Below, in pieces: positions 42,221 to 50,605 of a DNA stretch of 64,000 nucleotides; position 1 is the stretch's first letter; each line of letters opens with the position of its first letter. Made by a program: the position numbers and the translations under genes. The notes under the pieces were generated by a model. The model saw nothing but the letters and a program-made list of their open reading frames with translations. It was not told the DNA's origin and did not search any database. Source of the stretch: Bacillota bacterium (lineage in GTDB: Bacteria; Bacillota; Clostridia; Lachnospirales; Lachnospiraceae); assembly GCA_023434365.1 (NCBI GenBank), contig JAEYSV010000002.1, positions 1 through 64,000 on the forward strand. Reading direction: 5' to 3'.

Positions 42221-42467
42221 TTTAACTTAAATCTCTTATCTTAATCTCTTGTCTTTAATCTTTAATCTCTTATATACTTACTTCCTTTTTATCTTTAAAC
42301 TAGTTTTATCTAAAATCTTCCCACTCATCTCATCACTTCTTCAACTCTTCACTCTTATCTCTTATCTCTTCACTATCTTTATATCTCTCTTCACTATCTT
42401 TTATATCTCTTTTCACTATCTTTTATATCTCTTCACTCTTCACTCTTATCTCTTCACTATCTTTTCA
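42221..42467 (-). repeat. Purine-rich tandem repeat tract at the 3' end of leuD
   Basis: On the minus strand, repeated units AAAGATAGTGAAGAGATA, GAGTGAAGAG and AGATAAGAG, the same family as the tract after mscS at 16183-16380. It starts inside the last codons of leuD: the final KIVKR and stop are read from AAGATAGTGAAGAGATAA. It then runs ~220 bases downstream. The stretch 42094-42220 beyond it shows nothing recognisable. Confidence 0.85.
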
Positions 42468-42943
42468 TTGATGTAATTCATCAATCCTTCTGCCTTAATA
42501 ATCCGTTGCATGAACTCCGGAAACGCCTGCCCCTGATACTTGCTCCCCTTGGTTTTATTGAAAATGATTCCACTATCAAAATCAATTTCCACTTCATCAC
42601 CAGCCTCAATATCCTGTGCAGCCTCTGGACATTCAATAATTGGAAGTCCGATGTTTATAGCATTTCTGTAAAATATACGCGCAAATGTTTCTGCAATTAC
42701 ACAGCTCACACCTGCTGCCTTAATTGCAATTGGTGCATGTTCTCTTGATGAACCACACCCAAAATTCTTATTTGCTACGATAATATCCCCTTTTTTCACC
42801 CGTGTTACAAAATCAGGGTCAATATCCTCCATACACTTTTTCGCAAGTTCCGCCGGGTCAGAGGAATTAAGATATCTTGCTGGAATAATAACGTCTGTAT
42901 CTACGTTATCGCCATACTTATGAACTACTCCATATGCTTTCAT
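42446..42943 (-). CDS. leuD: 3-isopropylmalate dehydratase small subunit
   Basis: A 165-residue small (swivel) subunit of isopropylmalate isomerase. Motifs: DNVDTDVIIPARYLN, NFGCGSSREHAPIAIKAAG and FYRNAINIGLPIIE are those of the bacterial/archaeal short LeuD. With LeuC it isomerises 2- to 3-isopropylmalate through a 4Fe-4S cluster. It starts 22 bases after leuC. The last residues KIVKR come from the purine-rich repeat tract that follows. Confidence 0.94.
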   Translation of the reverse strand: MKAYGVVHKYGDNVDTDVIIPARYLNSSDPAELAKKCMEDIDPDFVTRVKKGDIIVANKNFGCGSSREHAPIAIKAAGVSCVIAETFARIFYRNAINIGLPIIECPEAAQDIEAGDEVEIDFDSGIIFNKTKGSKYQGQAFPEFMQRIIKAEGLMNYINEKIVKR

Positions 42944-42965
42944 GAATTGCCTCCTTTTTCTCTGC

Positions 42966-44231
42966 TTACATCCCCAGATCTTTTGGTTCGCTAATATATC
43001 CAGTTACTGCACTTGCTGCTGCAACCGCCGGACTCGCCAGATACACTTCACTTTCGACATGTCCCATACGTCCTACAAAGTTACGGTTGGTGGTGGAAAC
43101 AGCGCGCTCACCTGCTGCTAAGATACCCATATGTCCACCAAGACATGGTCCACAGGTTGGTGTACTTACTACCGCACCCGCCTTAATAAAAGTGGAGATT
43201 AACCCCTCTTCTATTGCCTGAAGATAGATTTTTTGCGTAGCTGGGAATATAATTACACGCATTCCTTTTGCCACATGTCTGCCTTCTAATACCTTTGCCG
43301 CAATACGTAAGTCATCAATCCGTCCATTCGTACAAGAGCCAATTACGACCTGATCAACCTTTACCTTTCCTGCATCCTCAACAGTCTTTGTGTTTTCAGG
43401 AAGATGTGGGAATGCTACGGTTGTTTTTAAACTGCTCAAGTCTATAACATAAGTTTCATCATACTCAGCATCTTCATCCGCTTCATAGATTTTATACTCT
43501 TTATTAGAGTGTTCCTCAATATAAGCAACCGTAAGTTCGTCTACCGGGAAGATTCCATTTTTTGCTCCGGCTTCTATCGCCATATTGGCAATAGTAAAAC
43601 GGTCATCCATTGTTAAGTTCTTAATACCGTCTCCTACAAACTCCATTGATTTGTAAAGTGCACCGTCTACCCCAATCATTCCAATGATATGTAAAATCAC
43701 GTCTTTTCCACTCACCCATTTTTGAGGTTTACCGGTTAACACAAACTTAATTGCAGCTGGTACTTTAAACCATGCCTTACCAGTCATCATTCCAGCTCCC
43801 ATATCAGTACTGCCTACTCCTGTACTGAAGGCACCAAGCGCTCCATAAGTACATGTATGAGAGTCTGCACCAATACAAGTTTCCCCCGCAACAATCAATC
43901 CTTTCTCTGGTAACAGAGCATGCTCAATTCCCATTTCCCCAACTTCAAAATAGTTGGTAATTTCATGCTTGATAGCAAACTCACGTAAGCATTTACAATG
44001 CTCTGCGGATTTGATATCCTTATTCGGAGTAAAATGATCTGGCACTAATGCAATTTTATCCTTATCAAATACAGTCTTTTTATTTAATCGCTCTACTTCA
44101 TGAATAGCTACCGGACCAGTAATATCATTGGCTAAAACCATGTCTAGATCAGCTTCTATTAATTGGCCTGCTACTACTTTGTCTAAATGCGCATGCGCAG
44201 CAAGTATTTTCTGAGTCATTGTCATTCCCAT
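42966..44231 (-). CDS. leuC: 3-isopropylmalate dehydratase large subunit
   Basis: A 421-residue aconitase-superfamily enzyme. Iron-sulfur ligands are in VIGSCTNGRIDDL and TPTCGPCLGGHMG; other motifs are DSHTCTYGALGAFSTGVGST and RNFVGRMGH. The length matches the short clostridial/archaeal type paired with a ~165-residue LeuD. Start ATG after GGAGG. A TATAAT box lies just upstream at about 44264-44270 without a clear -35. The gene is divergent from the acetyltransferase-LysR pair. No T-box was seen in its leader, which is short. Confidence 0.94.
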   Translation of the reverse strand: MGMTMTQKILAAHAHLDKVVAGQLIEADLDMVLANDITGPVAIHEVERLNKKTVFDKDKIALVPDHFTPNKDIKSAEHCKCLREFAIKHEITNYFEVGEMGIEHALLPEKGLIVAGETCIGADSHTCTYGALGAFSTGVGSTDMGAGMMTGKAWFKVPAAIKFVLTGKPQKWVSGKDVILHIIGMIGVDGALYKSMEFVGDGIKNLTMDDRFTIANMAIEAGAKNGIFPVDELTVAYIEEHSNKEYKIYEADEDAEYDETYVIDLSSLKTTVAFPHLPENTKTVEDAGKVKVDQVVIGSCTNGRIDDLRIAAKVLEGRHVAKGMRVIIFPATQKIYLQAIEEGLISTFIKAGAVVSTPTCGPCLGGHMGILAAGERAVSTTNRNFVGRMGHVESEVYLASPAVAAASAVTGYISEPKDLGM

Positions 44232-44419
44232 ATATGCTACCTCCTATCGAATTCCATATTGGCATTATATCACACTCTATGGTATAATAATAATACATAA
44301 TACGAATACTTACTATAACCACAAGTTATTATACAATCTTATTTTTGCGTAATATAATAAATCGTTAATAGTATTATGACTATTACAATTCCGAAAATGA
44401 TTACATAAGGAGAACCAGA

Positions 44420-44995
44420 ATGGAAAACTATACAATACGCCTTGTTAAGCCCGAGGATGCCGCGGAAATCTTAGGAATCTACAGTCCTTATATCGAAAAT
44501 ACCGTTATTACCTTTGAATATGAAGTACCTTCTTTAGAAGCCTTTCGAACTCGTATTACTCAGATCTGTCATTACTACCCTTATCTTGTCTGCCAGGTAG
44601 CAGGACGTATTGTTGGATATGCCTACGCTTCCCGTTTTAGAGAGCGCGCAGCATTTCAATGGGATGTTGAAGCTTCCATTTATCTGCACCCAGATGCACA
44701 AGGAAAAGGTATTGCCAAACGACTGTATCACGCTTTGTTTGAGATACTTTCTCTTCAGAAATTTTGTAATGTATACTCTTATATTTGCTACCCTAATGAG
44801 AAAAGTATTGGTTTACATGAACACTTTGGTTTTACGGAATGTGCAAGATATGAAAATGCCGGCTACAAACATAACGATTGGAGAACACTGGTGTGCTTAA
44901 CAAAACAACTTAATCTTCCTGCACATCCAGAAACCCCATTAGGAATTGGAGAGCTTGATCAGACGGCAATTGATAATATCTTAAGCAATTCATAA
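44420..44995 (+). CDS. GNAT acetyltransferase, phosphinothricin acetyltransferase-like
   Basis: A 191-residue GNAT enzyme close to the Pat/Bar/YncA group. It has TIRLVKPEDAAEILGIY, NTVITFEYEVPSLEAF, SIYLHPDAQGKGIAKRLY (acetyl-CoA loop, Q/GxGxA form) and GLHEHFGFTECARYENAGYK. Members N-acetylate phosphinothricin, methionine sulfone or sulfoximine. Here a detoxifying or amino-acid-acetylating role is likely, but the substrate is not defined. It is followed after 19 bases by the LysR gene, probably in one transcript. Start ATG after AAGGAG. Confidence 0.85.
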   Translation: MENYTIRLVKPEDAAEILGIYSPYIENTVITFEYEVPSLEAFRTRITQICHYYPYLVCQVAGRIVGYAYASRFRERAAFQWDVEASIYLHPDAQGKGIAKRLYHALFEILSLQKFCNVYSYICYPNEKSIGLHEHFGFTECARYENAGYKHNDWRTLVCLTKQLNLPAHPETPLGIGELDQTAIDNILSNS

Positions 44996-45014
44996 AAACA
45001 AAAGGAGCCTGCCT

Positions 45015-45926
45015 ATGGAAGAGAATCTGTCGCTATATTATATATTTCATACGGTTGCACGCTTTGGTAATATCAGTCGTGCAGCAAAAGAACTTTATAT
45101 TAGTCAGCCTGCAATCAGTAAAGCAATTGCCAAACTAGAGGCCAACCTATCCGTCACTTTGTTTCGGCGTAGTTCCCGTGGTGTTATTCTGACAGAAGAA
45201 GGCAGTGTTTTATACGAACAGACTCTAGTTGCCTTTCAGGCGCTACAAACAGCCACAAGACAGTTGGAACTTAGAAAAGAGCTTGGCGTTGGCCAGATTC
45301 GAATTGGGGTCAGTACCACCTTATGCAAATACTTATTACTGCCTTACCTAAAAGAATTTACAAGACAATATCCAAATATAAAAATTATCATTGAGTGTCA
45401 TTCCACGTTTCACACGATAAAGCTTCTAGAAGAACATCAATTAGACATTGGATTAATTGGAAAACCAGATCAGTTACGCGACTTAACGTTCGAGACAATC
45501 ACTGAAATACGAGATAGTTTTGTGGCTAGTAAAAGTTATCTGTCCAATCTTACACAATCCGATGATGAGATATCGACTAAAGAGCTATTTCAAAAAGGAA
45601 GTATCATGCTACTGGACGAAAAAAATATAACGAGAATGTACCTGGAAAAATATTTTGTAGAAAATAACATTCAGTTAAATCAGGTATTAGAGATCAGTAA
45701 TATGGATTTATTAATTGAGTTTGCTAAAATCGGACTAGGTATCACATGCGTGATTCGAGAATTTATAGAAAAGGATTTAAAGGATGGTTCTTTAGTAGAA
45801 CTGCCACTCCATCCGCCACTAAAACCTAGAGAAGTGGGACTTAGTTATCATGGGAAAATAGTACCGACAGAAGCAATGAATCGTTTAATTCATTTTATTC
45901 GCAATTACAACCGCAATATTACATAA
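45015..45926 (+). CDS. LysR-type transcriptional regulator
   Basis: A 303-residue regulator with an N-terminal winged helix-turn-helix (FGNISRAAKELYISQPAISK, then LFRRSSRGVILTEEG) and a C-terminal periplasmic-binding-like effector domain. It is encoded directly after the acetyltransferase gene and opposite leuC, so it may regulate that enzyme or the leu genes; the sequence does not tell which. It ends at a strong terminator. Confidence 0.9.
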   Translation: MEENLSLYYIFHTVARFGNISRAAKELYISQPAISKAIAKLEANLSVTLFRRSSRGVILTEEGSVLYEQTLVAFQALQTATRQLELRKELGVGQIRIGVSTTLCKYLLLPYLKEFTRQYPNIKIIIECHSTFHTIKLLEEHQLDIGLIGKPDQLRDLTFETITEIRDSFVASKSYLSNLTQSDDEISTKELFQKGSIMLLDEKNITRMYLEKYFVENNIQLNQVLEISNMDLLIEFAKIGLGITCVIREFIEKDLKDGSLVELPLHPPLKPREVGLSYHGKIVPTEAMNRLIHFIRNYNRNIT

Positions 45927-45955
45927 AAAACCGGAGGCGAGCCTCCGGTTTTTTA
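45925..45955. terminator. Bidirectional terminator between the LysR gene and the permease
   Basis: AAAAAACCGGAGGC-GA-GCCTCCGGTTTTTT: a perfect GC-rich stem with A-run and T-run on either side. Confidence 0.95.
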
Positions 45956-45966
45956 TGATTCTATGT

Positions 45967-47292
45967 TTACTTAACATGTCTACTGTAATAATACCCAACT
46001 CCCATTACACCATAACAAATGATTAGGTATAGCGGAAACAGTGGATGTGTAATACTTCCACTAAGAATCACCAGTGAACCGAGGATTGCCATTACTGGAA
46101 CAATATATCCCCAGAAGAAACTTTTGATTTCACCTTTATTCTTAAGTCTGATTACAACAAGATAAAGCAATATATAATTAAGATAACTTATACTGATTGA
46201 GATTTCACTCACATCACTTCGCATCCCTTTTTCCATTGTGATAAAATGAATTACAAACCACACAATACAGGTAAGTAAAGCAAACACCGCTGAGTTAAGT
46301 GGCATATTACCAAACCGTTTGGACTCTTTGCTTATGCTATTACTTCCTGGAATCATTTTACGAAGCGCTAATGAATATGGCATACGAATATATCCTAGTA
46401 TCAATCCGTTCAAGGTTCCAAGGATAGAGATTACAATAAAGACTAACATGCCCTTGGCAGCTGCCGGCCCAACTATCATTTTCGCTGCAGTATATGCACT
46501 ATCATTACCTTGTATTAGCACTTCCTCTGGACCTACTAATGAAGTTACCCCGACAAAATAAAGCACATAAACTAATAATATGATAATAGGGGCAAAGGTC
46601 AATGCTAACGGAAGATTGCGTTTGCTATTTTTTATTTCATGACTGATGGAGGTGGCTACTACCCAACCATCAAACGAGAAAGCAATTGGAGCAAAGGCAG
46701 CAATAAAACTAGTTCCTATTGTCGCATTGCGAATCATCTCCATATCATGACTTAGCACTGTAATTGGTTTTCCAATAGTCACTCCAACAACCCCAAGAAT
46801 CACTAGTGGGATTAATTTGATTATCATTGCAGCGTTTTGAAAAGCACCACCGTATTTGGCAGATAGCATATTCGTGATAAAAAGTAGCACGATAATGCAA
46901 AAACCAATTAAAGTATAGGTTATATTAGACCCTGCAATTCCAAATAATTGACATACATACATGCCACTTACCCAGCCTATTACGGCTACCAGAGTCGGCA
47001 TATATAAAAAGATATAGAACCAGCCATATGCTGCGCTGATTCGAATGTTTATAAATTCTTCTGCATAAGCAACAATTCCACCAGGTTTATCTGTTCTAGA
47101 TGCTAATTGTGCCATTGCCAGACATCCAAAAATGATTGCGATAGCCGCAACGATAAAAATAAAAATACCTAACAGCATATTGCCGTTTGTATAAGCGAGT
47201 ATATCATCTGATTTAAAAAAGATACCAGAGCCGATTACAATTCCTGTAATCATAGTCGTGGCAGTAAATAGTCCATAGTTATTCTTTTGCAT
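45967..47292 (-). CDS. APC-superfamily amino acid permease
   Basis: A 441-residue transporter with about 12 membrane segments. The first has the APC signature TMITGIVIGSGIFFKSDDI (helix 1 break with G-S-G), and helix 6 the AFAPIAFSFDGWVVATSISHEIKN stretch (part: FSFDGWVVATS). It resembles the LAT/SteT exchanger group. It would move amino acids across the cytoplasmic membrane; the substrate is unclear. 24 bases downstream of mutY, same strand. Confidence 0.88.
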   Translation of the reverse strand: MQKNNYGLFTATTMITGIVIGSGIFFKSDDILAYTNGNMLLGIFIFIVAAIAIIFGCLAMAQLASRTDKPGGIVAYAEEFINIRISAAYGWFYIFLYMPTLVAVIGWVSGMYVCQLFGIAGSNITYTLIGFCIIVLLFITNMLSAKYGGAFQNAAMIIKLIPLVILGVVGVTIGKPITVLSHDMEMIRNATIGTSFIAAFAPIAFSFDGWVVATSISHEIKNSKRNLPLALTFAPIIILLVYVLYFVGVTSLVGPEEVLIQGNDSAYTAAKMIVGPAAAKGMLVFIVISILGTLNGLILGYIRMPYSLALRKMIPGSNSISKESKRFGNMPLNSAVFALLTCIVWFVIHFITMEKGMRSDVSEISISISYLNYILLYLVVIRLKNKGEIKSFFWGYIVPVMAILGSLVILSGSITHPLFPLYLIICYGVMGVGYYYSRHVK

Positions 47293-47316
47293 TCGTTATC
47301 CTCTCTGTCTTGTGTG

Positions 47317-48402
47317 TTAATGTCCTTCTTCTTGCCAAGTCTTATATGCATCAAATGCATTCGGAAGTGCATAGTCGCTCTGTAATTCTTGATTGGTCAC
47401 CCATATCATATCCTCTTTTAGTAACGTCTCTTCTTCCAACGAAGGTTTCACTGATATTATTTCATTTAGCTTAATTTTATATCCAAGCATATGCCACTCA
47501 ACATGGCTAAACACATGCTTTGCCTTACCTAGTAACTCAATTTCAAAATTAGAAACACCTGCATTTAGTAGATATTCTTCCAGTTCATCCGGACTTAGCT
47601 GTTGATTAATGTTTGGTAGCTCCCAAAGCTTTGCCAACAATCCATTGGAAGGACGTTTGCGAATCGCATATCTGTTTTGATACTCTAATACAAGAACGGT
47701 CTTGTTTTCTAATTTTCTAGGTTTCTTTCCTGGCTTAACCGGTAACTCCATCACTATTTTTTTCTCAAACGCTTTACAATAGGACTGGACTGGACATTGG
47801 TGGCACAAAGGCTTACCATTTGGCAGACAGATTGTGGCTCCCAAATCCATTAAGGACTGGTTAAAATCTCCTGCTCGATTCGGCATGATTAGAAGCAGAT
47901 CCTGCTCCACTTCTTTTACCACTCTTGCTTTTGTAATGTCATCGTAGGAAGCTTCTACTCGCTTCGTTATACGAAGCACATTGCCATCTACTGCTGGAAC
48001 CTTTTTGTTGTAAGCTATACTCGCAATCGCACCAGCTGTATACGAACCAATTCCAGGTAGTTTTAATAGCTCTTCATAATCCTGTGGCAGTTGTCCATGA
48101 TATTCATTTACCACCATTTGTGCTGCCTTTTGAAGATTCCTTACCCTGTTATAATAGCCGAGTCCTTCCCATAGCTTCATTAGGCGATCTTCCGGGACCT
48201 TTGCCAAATGTTGAATGGTTGGTAACGCTTCCATAAAACGAGTAAAATAGCCTTTAACTGCTTCCACTCTTGTTTGCTGCAACATTATTTCGGAGACCCA
48301 GACATAATATGGTTTCGGATCTTCTCTCCAAGGAAGAATTCTTCGATTTTCGTCATACCAGTCTAGTAAATTATCCACAAGGAACTCGTATTTCTTTGGC
48401 AT
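47317..48402 (-). CDS. mutY: A/G-specific adenine DNA glycosylase
   Basis: A 361-residue base-excision repair enzyme that removes adenine mispaired with 8-oxoguanine. The HhH-GPD domain has catalytic Glu38 in SEIMLQQTRVEAVK and Asp in VPAVDGNVLRI; the hairpin is LLKLPGIGSYTAGAI. The 4Fe-4S ligands follow as C-x7-C-x2-C-x5-C (CLPNGKPLCHQCPVQSYC); the first gap is one longer than in E. coli. The C-terminal NUDIX-like domain (about residues 230-355) recognises 8-oxoG. Start ATG after AAAGGTGG. Its -10 (TATAAT) lies inside an inverted repeat at 48477-48583. Confidence 0.93.
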   Translation of the reverse strand: MPKKYEFLVDNLLDWYDENRRILPWREDPKPYYVWVSEIMLQQTRVEAVKGYFTRFMEALPTIQHLAKVPEDRLMKLWEGLGYYNRVRNLQKAAQMVVNEYHGQLPQDYEELLKLPGIGSYTAGAIASIAYNKKVPAVDGNVLRITKRVEASYDDITKARVVKEVEQDLLLIMPNRAGDFNQSLMDLGATICLPNGKPLCHQCPVQSYCKAFEKKIVMELPVKPGKKPRKLENKTVLVLEYQNRYAIRKRPSNGLLAKLWELPNINQQLSPDELEEYLLNAGVSNFEIELLGKAKHVFSHVEWHMLGYKIKLNEIISVKPSLEEETLLKEDMIWVTNQELQSDYALPNAFDAYKTWQEEGH

Positions 48403-48476
48403 ATATCCACCTTTTCTTAATCTATTAACAATATGTATCTTGAACCAACTCTACACTTCATCACATAAAAGCACTA

Positions 48477-48583
48477 AATCGGCGTGACCCTGAAAAACCA
48501 TTATACTAGAATACTGGAACTTTGAAAAGTATCTAATTATACCAGTTTTTCAAGCTTATAACTTCACACAGGTCAAGCCGATT
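48477..48583. repeat. 107-bp nested imperfect palindrome
   Basis: Three nested stems: AATCGGCGTGACC / GGTCAAGCCGATT (outside), TGAAAAAC / GTTTTTCA, and TATACTAGAATAC / GTATCTAATTATA (inside). It fills the gap between the membrane-protein gene at 48588-49016 and mutY. The sequence is unrelated to the 33 and 50 kb palindromes, but the nested plan is similar. It probably contains the mutY -10 and may end the upstream transcript. Confidence 0.65.
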
Positions 48584-48587
48584 GCAT

Positions 48588-49016
48588 TTACATCATTTTA
48601 TTCTTTTTAATCTGAGCGTATATCTGATAACCACAGATATAAAGATAAGCTGCTACCAAAAGCAAGAGTGGTAATACGTCAACTTCCATAACCGCAAAAC
48701 ACATCATTAATGCACCAAATACAAAGACCATTCTGTCATAAGCACGAGCTTTTGAATGATTCATTATCGCAATATTACGCTCATCTTTTTCTTCTATGTT
48801 TTTAAGTCGTTCCATTTCAGGATGCTTTTTATACACTCGTTTTGTAACTAACGTGCCAAAGGAAGAGCCAAAAACACCGCATCCTATTCCAACGAGGACA
48901 TATGGCAAAGAACGCAGTGCACTATCCTCCTGCAGCACTTTAATTAATACCAAGCCCGAAACTAAGATCACTACTCCGATAATAACTCCAATTACACTTT
49001 TTCCCTGTTTCATCAT
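48588..49016 (-). CDS. Small membrane protein of unknown function, paired with an HTH regulator
   Basis: A 142-residue protein with two N-terminal membrane helices (about residues 8-30 and 38-62), a charged middle (YKKHPEMERLKNIEEKDERN) and two C-terminal helices. The EKDERN stretch followed by a helix is found in DUF2178-like membrane proteins encoded beside small XRE regulators in Firmicutes. The function is unknown. It lies 30 bases after the HTH gene. The ATG at 49016 (or the next codon) follows AAAGGAG; the frame upstream of it reads through the ribosome site. Confidence 0.7.
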   Translation of the reverse strand: MMKQGKSVIGVIIGVVILVSGLVLIKVLQEDSALRSLPYVLVGIGCGVFGSSFGTLVTKRVYKKHPEMERLKNIEEKDERNIAIMNHSKARAYDRMVFVFGALMMCFAVMEVDVLPLLLLVAAYLYICGYQIYAQIKKNKMM

Positions 49017-49045
49017 TATTCTCCTTTCTAATCTTGACTTCAAAC

Positions 49046-49249
49046 TTACTCCTCATTCTCATCATAGAGAAAAATCTCCTCTACCTGCATGTTAAAATAA
49101 CGCGCTATTTTGAATGCTAAAATGAGGGAGGGATTATATCTTCCGTTTTCTAGTGAGCCAATTGTCTGCCTTGATACTTCCAAAGCTTCCGCAAGTTCTT
49201 CCTGTTTGACTTTTCTCTCTTTACGTAATTCCTCTAACCGATTCCTCAC
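49046..49249 (-). CDS. XRE-family HTH transcriptional regulator (small, YozG/Cro-like)
   Basis: A 67-residue protein that is almost entirely a helix-turn-helix domain (KQEELAEALEVSRQTIGSLE, NGRYNPSLILAFKIARYF). The VEEIFLYDENEE tail is common in this subfamily. GTG start after AAGGAGGTG. It is the first gene of a two-gene operon with a membrane protein and probably represses its own promoter, as related pairs do; that is inference. Confidence 0.88.
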   Translation of the reverse strand: MRNRLEELRKERKVKQEELAEALEVSRQTIGSLENGRYNPSLILAFKIARYFNMQVEEIFLYDENEE

Positions 49250-49322
49250 AGATACACCTCCTTAACAGTTTATCTCTCCCGACAAAAGGAAAGCTTACTT
49301 TCCATAAATTCATTATACATGC

Positions 49323-49362
49323 AAAAAAAGGAAATGTCAAGCACGCTTTACATTTCCTTTTT
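49323..49362. terminator. Terminator after the YczE-like gene
   Basis: AAAGGAAATGT / ACATTTCCTTT with A-run and T-run flanks, 27 bases after the stop of the gene at 49389-50027. Confidence 0.85.
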
Positions 49363-49388
49363 ATCTAAGTAATATTTATTTCAAATAA

Positions 49389-50027
49389 TTACGCTTCTCC
49401 CTGACCCTTTTTTCCATACAGCAAAGGTTGCGCTACATAAGTTTTAAAAAACTCAATAAATGGCCCCATGAAGAACGCTGTGACTACCGTTCCTGCTCCG
49501 ACAACTCCGCCTAAAGCAAAACCGACGGTGACACAGATAATATCCGTACCAATACGTAGGTACTTAAATTTACCAAAGTTTTTATCTGTCATAATGAGCG
49601 CTACTGCGTCATAGGTAGATACTCCCAAATTGGCGGTAAAGTATAATGCCGAAGCTAGGCATAAAATGATAATACCAATTAATAAAAATGTAATTCTTAC
49701 AGGGGTACTTGGGTCTGCTCCAATTAAGTCACCAAAGATAGCATCCGAATAGTCAACCACATAACCAAGAAGAAAGATATTAATAAAAGTAGAAATTCCT
49801 ATGTAATGCTTTGCTATTAGAAATATCAAAATTAGCATAACAAGATTCACAACCATATATAGAGTACCAAACTCTAATTGTGTAACCTGTTTATCAATTC
49901 CATTGACAAGAACCTGAAATGGGTCAGTACCATAATTAGATTGTCTGAACAATCCAACAGAAATTCCAGACACAATCACACCCACAAGCGACATAATAAC
50001 ACGTTTCATTAGCAAATTTGATTTCAT
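49389..50027 (-). CDS. YczE/YitT-like membrane protein
   Basis: A 212-residue protein with about five membrane helices, of the COG2364 (YczE) family. Features: SVGLFRQSNYGTDPFQVLV in the first loop and FTANLGVSTYDAVALIM in the second half, related to each other (LGxxPxD-type repeats). YczE of Bacillus affects bacillomycin/surfactin production by an unknown route. The function here is unknown. Start ATG after AAGGAG. The upstream region is filled with palindromic repeats. Confidence 0.82.
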   Translation of the reverse strand: MKSNLLMKRVIMSLVGVIVSGISVGLFRQSNYGTDPFQVLVNGIDKQVTQLEFGTLYMVVNLVMLILIFLIAKHYIGISTFINIFLLGYVVDYSDAIFGDLIGADPSTPVRITFLLIGIIILCLASALYFTANLGVSTYDAVALIMTDKNFGKFKYLRIGTDIICVTVGFALGGVVGAGTVVTAFFMGPFIEFFKTYVAQPLLYGKKGQGEA

Positions 50028-50240
50028 ACCTACTCCTTCAATCTGTTTATTTTAATAATTGTATACAATTATTCAATACATTACCAGTACACAAATTAAA
50101 CACTATATGATACTACATCAGAAAGATAATAAAGACATCCCAACACACCAAATCACTAACTTATGGCCAAGCCGATATTTGCATACCTCTTCACCACATG
50201 CGCATAACCCATTAAGCAGCAACACTTTAATATCAGCGTC

Positions 50241-50339
50241 TGAGCGACATCCGAGTGCGAACGTGTCTCTGTTGGATAATAATTACATGCTATTCATGGA
50301 ACCTAGAATGTGATAAACGTTACTAAATTAAAGGGCGCC
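50241..50339 (+). repeat. Isolated right half of a palindrome (direct duplicate of 50478-50578)
   Basis: TGAGCGACATCCGAGTGC, ACGTGTCTCTGTTG, ATAATAATTAC, TGTGATAAACGT and AAGGGCGCC occur here in the same order as in the right arm of the palindrome 237 bases further on, with scattered differences. No left arm precedes it. Confidence 0.85.
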
Positions 50340-50351
50340 CTCATTAAACTT

Positions 50352-50578
50352 GAGTGTTTATCACACCAATATCATAAAACAAAGAGTGTGTGATTATTAT
50401 TCATAAAGAGACCGTATGTCGCCATCGGTACTTAGGTCGTGACAGATGTATATCTGGCAGGACCTTACGTACCGCTATGAGCGACATCCGAGTGCAAACG
50501 TGTCTCTGTTGAATAATAATTACACACTCTTTACTAAAACTGGGGTGTGATAAACATCACAGACTATAAAAGGGCGCC
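50352..50578. repeat. Long nested palindrome (copy C)
   Basis: Arms from outside in: GTGTTTATCACACC / GGTGTGATAAACATCAC; AAGAGTGTGTGATTATTATTC / GAATAATAATTACACACTCTT (20 of these paired); AGAGAC / GTCTCT; TGTCGC / GCGACA; CGGTAC / GTACCG; AGGTC / GACCT; and CAGAT-GTAT-ATCTG at the tip. It shares with copies A and B the core (CTTAGGTC, GACCTTACGTACCGCTA, ACATCCGAG) but has quite different outer arms. It lies just 3' of ilvC. Confidence 0.9.
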
Positions 50579-50605
50579 GCACAGTCTAGCACGACGCCAC
50601 AATTA

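Noticed and set aside
42249..42476. Leu/Phe/Ser-rich open frame on the plus strand
   Set aside because: It is only the antisense reading of the purine-rich tandem repeat after leuD; the same holds for the frame at 16209-16469 after mscS.
50059..50313. Open frame of 84 codons beside the ilvC palindromes
   Set aside because: No ribosome site, covers a repeat half-arm, and has no protein-like pattern.
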